Assembly (NCBI RefSeq): GCF_001858325.1
Contig: NZ_MBPP01000027.1
Location: 1 to 43,412, forward strand
Origin: Marinobacter sp. AC-23
GTDB lineage: Bacteria > Pseudomonadota > Gammaproteobacteria > Pseudomonadales > Oleiphilaceae
Reading direction: 5' to 3'
DNA: 43,412 bases
The notes under the pieces were generated by a model, which was not told where the DNA came from, did not search any database, and worked only from the letters and a program-made list of their open reading frames with translations. Position numbers and translations under genes: made by a program. Position 1 is the first letter of the stretch; each line of letters starts with the position of its first letter. Shown here piece by piece: positions 36,227-43,412 of this stretch.

Positions 36227-37231
36227 CTACCTCAGCGGCAAATGAGTTTTCCAGAACTCCCTTACCTGAATCTGAAACCCGTTACGCAAACCGATAAACA
36301 GTTGCTCACCGGCCTTCAGGCCCGCAGCCGCGGCCCAAGCGGTCAGCTCTTCTGGTTCAAAGCCAAGCCACAGATCGCCGCAGTTCTCTTTCGCCCAGTT
36401 TTGGTCGTGGCTGCACAGGTCGCTAACCACCAGGCAACCACCGTTGTTCATCAGTGCGGCCGCATCCAGAAAAATGTCTGCTGGGCTAGGTACGTGGTGC
36501 AGCACCATATTGGCCACTACCAGATCGAATGCATCCCCGCGGGCCAGCAAGGTGTCGGTTACACCTTCTATCAAATCAATATTGTTCAGGCGCTCATCAA
36601 TGCAGGTGCGGGTGGCTTTGGCGAGCATGTCCCGGCTGTTATCCAGCGCCACAACATGCTCGCAAAGCTCAGCCAGCACTGGCAGAAAACCGCCTTCGCC
36701 TGGGCCAATTTCCAACGCCGTTTGCCACCGTGTCTTCCGTGTGCGCTTGCGAATCATGTCGGCTACAGGCGCTGCATACAGATCAAAAGCGGCAATCAAC
36801 TCCTGCTGCTCCCGGAACTGCTCTGAATGCCGGGAAAAAAACGCCTGCGACTGATTCGCGCGCTGGTTGCGGATAGATTCAATCTTCTCCTGCAGGTGCC
36901 CGGGCAAAGGCGCGCGATCTACCGCTTCAAAAATCTGGCGAATGGTTTGGTCTGTGGGCTTTTCGTTATCCAGGTGCAGCGGGCGACGGTAAAAAATAGC
37001 GTTGCCTTCACGCTGCGGCTCCAACAGCCCTGCCTTGTGCATCACTTTCAAGTGGTGACTCATGCCAGACTGGCGCATATCAAACAGCTGGCTCAGCTCC
37101 AGCACGCCAAAGGTATCGCGACGCAGCACGCGCAAAATTTCCAAACGCAGCGGGTCGCCGCTTGCCTTGAAGATAGGGGCAAGTACGTCCACGGAGGATA
37201 TTTGGTTAACGTGTGCGCTTAAGCTTGTCAT
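36227..37231 (-). CDS. sahR: SahR, ArsR-type regulator with methyltransferase-like sensor domain
   Basis: About 334 aa in two parts. Residues 15-85 are an ArsR winged helix (FKASGDPLRLEILRVL, recognition region MRQSGMSHHLKVMHKAGLLE) without the cysteine metal site of ArsR proper. Residues 150-334 are a class I methyltransferase fold with the SAM/SAH loop LEIGPGEGGFL at 173-183 and VVANMVLHHVPSP. Published work on SahR describes this fusion as a repressor of SAM-cycle genes released by S-adenosylhomocysteine. Its place next to metK-ahcY-metF, with matching palindromes before both transcripts, fits closely. I start at ATG 37231; the frame extends to a TTG at 37264 with no ribosome site. It might still methylate something; that is untested. 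Confidence 0.9.
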   Translation of the reverse strand: MTSLSAHVNQISSVDVLAPIFKASGDPLRLEILRVLRRDTFGVLELSQLFDMRQSGMSHHLKVMHKAGLLEPQREGNAIFYRRPLHLDNEKPTDQTIRQIFEAVDRAPLPGHLQEKIESIRNQRANQSQAFFSRHSEQFREQQELIAAFDLYAAPVADMIRKRTRKTRWQTALEIGPGEGGFLPVLAELCEHVVALDNSRDMLAKATRTCIDERLNNIDLIEGVTDTLLARGDAFDLVVANMVLHHVPSPADIFLDAAALMNNGGCLVVSDLCSHDQNWAKENCGDLWLGFEPEELTAWAAAAGLKAGEQLFIGLRNGFQIQVREFWKTHLPLR

Positions 37232-37273
37232 GGTTGCGGAGTGTAAGTGGGTTGGGTTGTTCAATCAATAGGC

Positions 37274-37293
37274 ATATCAAAGTTTTTTGATAT
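37274..37293. promoter_or_regulatory. SahR-type operator overlapping the sahR promoter
   Basis: Identical 20-bp palindrome to that at 36175-36194. On the minus strand a -35-like TTGATT (37312-37317) and a -10-like TATATC (37289-37294) are 17 bp apart, and the -10 lies inside the palindrome. This predicts autorepression. Confidence 0.8.
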
Positions 37294-37487
37294 AGATTTA
37301 TCATTCTTTGAAATCAATCTCTTTCGGGGATCCGAGTAAGGATATTTACACAGAAGCGGCACGTCGATTTGCCCCGGCACACCGTAATCGGCGAAAATAC
37401 GCGCCTCATTTTTAAACAGCTTTTTATTGCCCTGTTAAAAGCGCTGGATTACTCCCTATATCCCTGAAAAACACTGGAGAAACGTCA

Positions 37488-39487
37488 ATGCCCTCTCGTA
37501 CAGATCTCGCCAACGCCATTCGCGCGCTGAGCATGGATGCGGTTCAGAAAGCCAAATCCGGCCACCCGGGTGCGCCCATGGGCATGGCGAATATTGCCGA
37601 GGTGCTGTGGAACGATTACCTAAGCCATAATCCGGCTAACCCACAGTGGGCCAACCGCGACCGTTTCATGCTCTCCAATGGCCACGGCTCCATGCTGCAG
37701 TATTCCCTGCTGCACCTGAGCGGTTACGACGTTTCCATTGATGACATCAAGAACTTCCGGCAGCTGCACTCCAAAACACCGGGGCACCCGGAATACGGTT
37801 ACACCCGGGTGTAGAAACCACCACCGGCCCGCTGGGGCAGGGCATGGCCAACGCGGTTGGGTTCGCGCTGGCAGAGAAATCATTGGCGGCGCAGTTCAAC
37901 CGCCCCGGCCATAACGTGGTTGATCACTACACCTACGCCTTTCTGGGCGATGGTTGCCTGATGGAAGGCATTTCCCACGAAGTGTCTTCGCTGGCAGGCA
38001 CTCTGGGCCTGGGCAAGCTGATCATGTTCTACGACGACAATGGCATCTCCATTGATGGCAAAGTCGACGGCTGGTTTACCGACAATACCCCTCAGCGTTT
38101 TGAATCCTATGGCTGGCAGGTTATTGCCAATGTAGACGGCCACGATGCAGATGCCGTTCGTGCGGCAATTGAAGCAGGCCGTGCCAATACCGAACAACCC
38201 ACGCTGATCTGCTGTAAAACGATTATTGGTTTCGGCTCACCCAACAAGCAGGGTTCTGAAAGCAGCCACGGCGCCGCATTGGGAGAAGACGAAATCGTGC
38301 TAACCCGCGAAGCGCTAGGCTGGAGCCACGGCCCGTTTGAAATTCCTGACGACATCTACAAAGCCTGGAACGCCAAAGAAAAAGGCGCCAGCGCTGAAAA
38401 TGCCTGGAACGAGACCTTCGCGGCCTATGAAAAAGCCGAGCCAGAACTGGCTGCCGAGCTGAAGCGCCGCATGGCTGGCGATTTGCCCGCCGGCTTCTCT
38501 GAAAAAGCCCAGGCTTACATTCAGGAATGTCAGGACAAGAGCGAGACCGTTGCCAGCCGCAAGGCTTCCCTGAACACCCTGAACGCATACGGCCCGATGT
38601 TGCCAGAACTGCTGGGTGGCTCAGCCGACCTGGCTGGCTCTAACCTTACTATTTGGAACGGCTCCAAGGCCGTTACCAAAGAAGACGCCAGCGGCAACTA
38701 CATCTATTACGGTGTGCGCGAATTCGGCATGGCCGCCATCATGAACGGCATCGCCCTGCACGGCGGTTTCGTACCTTACGGCGCCACCTTCCTGATCTTC
38801 ATGGAATACTGCCGCAACGCCGTGCGCATGGCCGCACTGATGAAGCAGCGTTCTATTTTCGTGTTTACCCACGATTCCATTGGCCTGGGCGAAGACGGTC
38901 CCACTCACCAGCCGGTCGAGCAACTCGCCAGCCTGCGCACCACCCCGAACATGAGCACCTGGCGCCCGGCCGACGCGGTAGAATCTGCCGTGGCCTGGAA
39001 AGCCGCGCTGGAGCGTAAGGACGGCCCGAGTGCCCTGATCTTCTCCCGCCAGGGTTTGCCCGGCCAAGCGCGTGATGCGCAGCAGTTGGTGGACGTTGCC
39101 AAAGGCGGCTACGTGCTTTCTGACAGCGAAGGCGAGCCAGATCTCATCCTGATTGCTACCGGCTCTGAAGTTGGATTGGCACAGGACAGCGCTGCCAAGT
39201 TGCGAGAGCAGGGCAGCAAAGTGCGTGTTGTATCCATGCCATCTACCGACGTATTCGATGCCCAAAGCGCTGAATACAAGCAACAGGTGCTGCCAATAGA
39301 AGTCACCAACCGCATTGCCATCGAAGCGGCCATTGCCGACTACTGGTACAAGTACGTGGGCCTGGACGGCCGCGTTGTGGGCATGACCACCTTCGGTGAA
39401 TCTGCACCAGCCGGCGATCTGTTCAAGGAGTTCGGCTTTACCGTAGAGAACGTGCTGGAAGTGGCTTCGGAACTGCTGGACGCCTGA
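37488..39487 (+). pseudogene. tkt: Transketolase, frameshifted
   Basis: Thiamine-diphosphate enzyme of the pentose phosphate pathway. Both parts are highly conserved: residues 1-107 (with [20 protein letters not shown]) end in GHPEYGYT, then the frame breaks with a stop at 37814. The other frame resumes with [17 protein letters not shown], the cofactor motif [12 protein letters not shown] and the C-terminal half to 39487. One more C in CCCGGG at 37804-37809 restores [13 protein letters not shown] and a 666-aa protein of usual length. As transketolase is a core enzyme and no other copy is visible, this is most likely a sequencing deletion. The stop overlaps the epd start by one base (TGATG), so the genes are coupled. 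Confidence 0.93.
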
Positions 39488-40514
39488 TGACAGCCTCCGC
39501 GCCCTTTCGTATTGCCATCAACGGGTATGGCCGTATTGGCCAGTGCGTGTTGCGTGCCTTATACGAAAACGGTTTTCGCGACCACCTGCAGGTGGTCGCG
39601 ATTAACGAGCTTTCTGATATCGACACAATTGCGCACCTAACCCGTTACGACTCCACCCACGGCCGGTTTTCCGGAAGCCTTGCGGTGCAGGGGCAAGACC
39701 TGATCATCAACGGCGATCCCATCCGCGTGCTAAGCCACGCAGACCCGGCAGACCTGCCGTGGCGGGAGCTGGATATTGATCTGGTGCTGGAATGTTCTGG
39801 CGCCTATTCAGATCGGGCGACTGCCGAACGGCACATTCAAGCAGGTGCAAAGCGCCTGCTGTTTTCCCAGCCGGCGGAATCGGATGTGGACCGCACCGTG
39901 GTTTACGGCATTAACGACACAGAAATTGCAGACACAGACCAGATAGTGGCCGCAGGCTCCTGCACCACTAACTGCCTGGTGCCGGTGATCACCGTGCTCG
40001 ATAAAGCCTTTGGCGTGGAGCAGGGCAGTACCACCACCATTCACGCCGCCATGAACGACCAGCCGGTGATCGACGCTTATCACCATCAGGATCTTCGCCT
40101 TACCCGCAGCGCACTCCACAACATAGTGCCAGTGGATACCGGGCTGGCGCGGGGTGTCGAACGGCTGCTTCCGCACATGGAAGGTCGCTTCAGCTCGGTC
40201 GCCTTGCGCGTACCCACCATGAACGTTTCCGTCATCGACATGGTGTTCAACGTAAGAGAAGCCACCGACGCAGCATCGGTAAACCAAGTGCTCAAAGAAG
40301 CCGCCAACGGCTCATTAAAAGGCATTCTCGCTACACCGACGAACTGCTAGCCAGCTCCGATTTCAACCACGATTCCCATTCCGGCGTAGTGGATGGCGGC
40401 CAAACCCGCGTAACCCGGGGCACCATGGTAAAAGTGCTGTGCTGGTTTGATAACGAATGGGGATTTGCCAGCCGCATGCTGGATGTAAGCCAGAGCTGGC
40501 TGTCGCGCTCCTAA
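39487..40514 (+). pseudogene. epd: Erythrose-4-phosphate dehydrogenase (GAPDH family), frameshifted
   Basis: NAD-dependent dehydrogenase; the active site is SCTTNC (about residues 158-163), with the Epd-like opening INGYGRIGQCVLRALYENG and AINELSDIDTIAHLTRYDST. Epd makes 4-phosphoerythronate for pyridoxal phosphate; a role as glycolytic GAPDH cannot be excluded. The frame breaks near 40330, giving a stop at 40350. The true C-terminus ([20 protein letters not shown] and [14 protein letters not shown]) follows in another frame to 40514. An extra G (CTCGCT to CTCGGCT) yields 342 aa, full length. Context tkt-epd-pgk-fba supports the epd name. Confidence 0.9.
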
Positions 40515-40552
40515 ACTCTTTGCCAATAACCCGAAACAACGGAACCCAGATA

Positions 40553-41716
40553 ATGGCCATCAAAAAAATGACCAACCTGAACCTCGCTGGCAAGCGGGTT
40601 CTGATTCGCGAAGACCTCAACGTACCGGTAAAAAACGGCGTGATCTCCAGCGATGCCCGCATCCGCGCCTCCCTGCCAACCATCAGGGCAGCAAGAGACG
40701 CTGGCGCCAAAGTCATGCTGATGTCCCACCTGGGCCGCCCGGAAGAAGGCGTGTACAGCGAAGAAGCCTCCCTTAAGCCGGTAGCTGAGCACCTCACCAA
40801 CGTGCTGGGCCAGGAAGTGCGCCTGATTAAAGATTACCTCGGCGGCGTTGAAGTGGCCGACGGCGAAGTAGTGCTGTTCGAGAACGTCCGCTTCAACAAA
40901 GGCGAGAAAAAAGACGACGAAACCCTGGCCAAGCAATACGCCGCTTTGTGCGATATCTACGTGATGGACGCCTTTGGCACAGCCCACCGCGCCCAGGCAT
41001 CTACCCACGGCGTTGCCCGTTTTGCACCAGAAGCCTGTGCCGGCCCGCTGTTGGCGGCAGAGCTGGAAGCCTTGGGCAAAGCCCTGGATAACCCGGCCAA
41101 GCCAGTGGTAGCCATTGTTGGTGGCGCCAAAGTCTCTACCAAGCTAGACGTACTCAACGCGCTTGAAAAAGTGTGCGACCAGATCATCGTAGGTGGCGGC
41201 ATAGCCAACACCTTCCTGGCCGCAGCCGGCCACCCAGTAGGCAAGTCGCTGTGCGAGCACGAATTGCTAGACGCCGCCAAAGACATCGCCTCCCGCGTTA
41301 ACATCCCACTGCCGGTAGATGTAGTGGTTGCCAGTGAGTTCGCAGAAGATGCCACGGCCACCACCCGCAACATTTCCGACGTTACCGAAGACGACATGAT
41401 TCTGGACATAGGCCCGGAAACCGCAGGCCAGTTTGCCGACTTGCTGAAGAACGCCAAAACCATTCTGTGGAATGGCCCTGTAGGCGTATTCGAGTTTGAG
41501 CAGTTTGGTAACGGCACCAAAACCCTGGCCGAAGCTATCGCCCAAAGCGACGCATTCTCACTGGCTGGTGGCGGTGACACAGTTGCAGCCGTTGACAAAT
41601 ACGGCATAGCTGACAAGATCTCTTATATCTCCACCGGTGGTGGCGCCTTCCTGGAATTTGTAGAAGGCAAAACACTGCCAGCCGTTGCCGTACTGGAAGA
41701 GCGCGGCACGCAGTAA
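40553..41716 (+). CDS. pgk: Phosphoglycerate kinase
   Basis: A 387-aa glycolytic kinase, intact. Seen are [20 protein letters not shown] at about 16-35, the basic-patch and hinge regions, and the nucleotide site [16 protein letters not shown]. The frame is open 96 bp further upstream into the epd end, but the ATG at 40553 ([14 protein letters not shown]) is the family start. It is 38 bp after epd and 63 bp before fba in the same direction. Confidence 0.96.
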   Translation: MAIKKMTNLNLAGKRVLIREDLNVPVKNGVISSDARIRASLPTIRAARDAGAKVMLMSHLGRPEEGVYSEEASLKPVAEHLTNVLGQEVRLIKDYLGGVEVADGEVVLFENVRFNKGEKKDDETLAKQYAALCDIYVMDAFGTAHRAQASTHGVARFAPEACAGPLLAAELEALGKALDNPAKPVVAIVGGAKVSTKLDVLNALEKVCDQIIVGGGIANTFLAAAGHPVGKSLCEHELLDAAKDIASRVNIPLPVDVVVASEFAEDATATTRNISDVTEDDMILDIGPETAGQFADLLKNAKTILWNGPVGVFEFEQFGNGTKTLAEAIAQSDAFSLAGGGDTVAAVDKYGIADKISYISTGGGAFLEFVEGKTLPAVAVLEERGTQ

Positions 41717-41779
41717 GTTTGTGAATTTGGATAGCCCCACATTATTTTGTAACTAGTGTTCAACTAAGGAGACAACCAA

Positions 41780-42844
41780 ATGGCCCTGATTTCGATGCGG
41801 CAACTGCTGGACCACGCCGCCGAGCATGGTTACGGTGTGCCAGCCTTTAACGTAAATAACCTGGAACAAATGCGCGCCATTATGGAAGCCGCCGACAAAA
41901 CCGATTCTCCGGTTATTGTTCAGGCCTCTGCCGGCGCCCGCAAATACGCCGGTGCACCGTTCTTGCGCCACCTTATTCTCGCCGCTATTGAAGAGTGGCC
42001 GCATATCCCCGTGGTAATGCACCAGGACCACGGCACCAGCCCATCTGTGTGTCAGCGCTCCATCCAACTGGGCTTCAGCTCCGTAATGATGGACGGCTCC
42101 CTGGGCGAAGACGGCAAAACGCCTACCGAGTATGAATACAACGTAGACGTAACCCGCCGTACCGTAGAAATGGCCCACGCCTGTGGTGTATCTGTAGAAG
42201 GCGAGCTGGGCTGCCTGGGCTCCCTCGAAACCGGCCAGGCCGGTGAAGAAGACGGCATTGGCGCCGAAGGCACTCTGGACATGAGCCAGATGCTGACCGA
42301 CCCGGAAGAAGCCGCCGACTTCGTGAAAAAGACCCACGTAGACGCCCTGGCTATCGCCATAGGCACCAGCCACGGCGCTTATAAGTTCACCCGCCCACCC
42401 ACAGGCGACACCCTGGCCATCGAGCAGATCAAAGCCATCCACAAGCGCATTCCAGATACCCACCTGGTTATGCACGGCTCCAGCTCGGTACCCCAGGATT
42501 GGCTGAAAATCATCAACCAATACGGCGGAGAGATTCCCGAAACCTACGGCGTGCCGGTTGACGAAATCGTGGAAGGCATCAAGCACGGTGTGCGTAAAGT
42601 AAACATAGACACCGACCTGCGCCTGGCCAGCACCGGTGCTGTGCGTCGCTTCCTGGCCGAGAACCCGGCCGAATTCGACCCGCGCAAATTCCTGAAAGCC
42701 ACCATGAAGGCCATGAACGAAGTGTGTGTTGCACGCTACGAAGCCTTCGGCTGTGCTGGCCAAGCCAGCAAGATCAAGCCTATCAACCTTGAGCGCATGT
42801 TTGAGCGCTATGAGGCTGGTGAGTTGGATCCTAAGGTTAAATAA
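41780..42844 (+). CDS. fba: Class II fructose-bisphosphate aldolase
   Basis: A 354-aa zinc-dependent aldolase of the Calvin-cycle/proteobacterial subtype. The metal-binding [14 protein letters not shown] at about 81-94 and [20 protein letters not shown] are present, as is [19 protein letters not shown] near the C-terminus. RBS AAGGAGA 8 bp before the ATG. Last gene of tkt-epd-pgk-fba; a hairpin follows at 42858-42883. Confidence 0.97.
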   Translation: MALISMRQLLDHAAEHGYGVPAFNVNNLEQMRAIMEAADKTDSPVIVQASAGARKYAGAPFLRHLILAAIEEWPHIPVVMHQDHGTSPSVCQRSIQLGFSSVMMDGSLGEDGKTPTEYEYNVDVTRRTVEMAHACGVSVEGELGCLGSLETGQAGEEDGIGAEGTLDMSQMLTDPEEAADFVKKTHVDALAIAIGTSHGAYKFTRPPTGDTLAIEQIKAIHKRIPDTHLVMHGSSSVPQDWLKIINQYGGEIPETYGVPVDEIVEGIKHGVRKVNIDTDLRLASTGAVRRFLAENPAEFDPRKFLKATMKAMNEVCVARYEAFGCAGQASKIKPINLERMFERYEAGELDPKVK

Positions 42845-42857
42845 GACTGTAGTGATA

Positions 42858-42883
42858 CAGCCCTGGGCGCCTGCCCGGGGCTG
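42858..42883 (+). terminator. Terminator after fba
   Basis: CAGCCCTGGGC, 4-base loop, GCCCGGGGCTG: an 11-bp stem with one G-T pair, then TGATTTTCC. It lies 13 bp after the fba stop. From here to 43192, over 300 bases, I see no credible gene: one short open frame from 43027 runs into the insertion sequence and has no recognisable product. Confidence 0.75.
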
Positions 42884-43192
42884 TGATTTTCCCTCCGAAT
42901 TCCCCTCCCGATATTCTTCACCCGAATTAACAAAGTATTGCAAAGGACAACAGCAAACAGTTCAGAGATGGGCTAGTGTGGAAAGCTGTACGCTATAGAC
43001 ACACTGCTTGTTATGGATGACGGCCGATGACCTCTTCAGTACCAATACAATTTCTCTTTTTCAATTCTGGGTGCTTCGCTTTGTTACGCCTATTGGGTAC
43101 GGCTCTGCATGTGGGTTATGCGGTGTTGTGCGAAAGAAAACTCAGAACGACTACCCGAAACCGTAAGGCGCCGACGATTCGGCGTTATTGCA

Positions 43193-43412
43193 TGGTCCTA
43201 CCCACGAAAAATAGACACTCAGTTATGCGCATCTGCGCTCGTATTCCACCGGGCTGAGATAGCCCAAAGTGGAGTGCCTTCTCTTTCGGTTATAAAAGAT
43301 TTCGATGTACTCGAAGATAGCGGATTTGGCCGCTGCGATCGACTCGAAACACTCAGCGTAGATCAACTCCACCTTAAGCCGACTAAAGAACGATTCCATC
43401 GGAGCATTATCC
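43193..43412 (-). mobile_element. IS3-family insertion sequence (end fragment)
   Basis: The left boundary is taken as TGGTCCTACCCACG at 43193, since IS3 elements end in TG...CA and the transposase reads out of the window from here. Only about 220 bp are inside, so the far inverted repeat and target duplication cannot be seen. It stands downstream of fba, after the terminator, so no known gene is visibly interrupted. Confidence 0.75.
43223..43412 (-). CDS. IS3-family transposase OrfB, C-terminal 63 codons
   Basis: Read on the minus strand, the window edge begins with DNAPMESFFSRLKVELIYAE, then AAKSAIFEYIEIFYNRKRRH, then STLGYLSPVEYE, and ends at a TAA at 43223-43225. This is the end of the DDE integrase core of IS3-group OrfB; the conserved E is in MESFFSRLKVE, and the closing HSTLGYLSPVEYE is characteristic. 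The N-terminal part, the other acidic residues and OrfA are beyond the window. Confidence 0.9.
   Translation of the reverse strand, partial: DNAPMESFFSRLKVELIYAECFESIAAAKSAIFEYIEIFYNRKRRHSTLGYLSPVEYERRCA

Noticed and set aside
37804..37815. Programmed frameshifting in tkt, epd, ws2, lrgA and the BASS gene
   Set aside because: The sites lack a slippery heptamer plus stimulator pattern, and these families are not known for recoding. Six unrelated genes with the same type of one-base loss points to sequencing error.
43027..43257. A 76-codon open frame after fba
   Set aside because: It crosses the IS boundary at 43193 and has no recognisable domain or clear ribosome site.

Overview
The window looks like a chromosomal segment of a marine gammaproteobacterium of the genus Marinobacter. 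The clearest pointer is a wax ester synthase/DGAT that, from memory, is almost a residue-for-residue relative of WS2 of M. hydrocarbonoclasticus. The desBC/desT desaturase locus, the LpoB lipoprotein operon and the metK-ahcY-metF/sahR and tkt-epd-pgk-fba blocks also fit that lineage. I saw no rRNA or tRNA genes, CRISPR arrays or prophage.

Layout. 1-249: the 3' end of nsrR. 273-3303: acyl-CoA desaturase genes desC-desB, divergent from their TetR-type repressor desT, with palindromes between them. 3338-4773: ws2 (frameshifted). 4989-6991: a BASS-family transporter followed by an LrgA/LrgB pair; the transporter and lrgA are frameshifted. 7049-10114: a periplasmic PepSY protein divergent from a PepSY-response regulator-histidine kinase operon. 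10103-14945: the PrkA-YeaH-SpoVR stress operon. 15184-16848: tpm and a D-2-hydroxyacid dehydrogenase. 16979-19533: a three-lipoprotein operon ending in lpoB. 19660-25557: YihY, an HDOD protein, a DUF445 protein, rsmE and bioA.

25738-29891 is the accessory part: a DUF2505-like gene, an orphan type VI secretion effector (PAAR, LysM-like domain, glycine-zipper membrane domain), a tandem array of four related small membrane proteins that look like duplicated immunity genes (two intact, one remnant, one frameshifted), and a vapBC toxin-antitoxin pair. This is the best candidate for an undescribed system: a PAAR-carried pore-forming toxin with its own immunity family.

30095-32377 is a glutamine-type ABC transporter. 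32554-37231 is the S-adenosylmethionine cycle operon metK-ahcY-metF next to sahR, an ArsR/methyltransferase fusion regulator. Two identical 20-bp palindromes, one before metK and one before sahR, make a convincing autoregulated SahR regulon. 37488-42844 is tkt-epd-pgk-fba. The window ends inside an IS3-family element whose end lies at about 43193.

Six genes (ws2, the BASS transporter, lrgA, the last immunity paralogue, tkt and epd) are each broken by what looks like one missing base, four of them in a C/G/T run or doublet. tkt is a central metabolic gene, so the simplest reading is uncorrected sequencing or assembly deletions rather than real pseudogenes.
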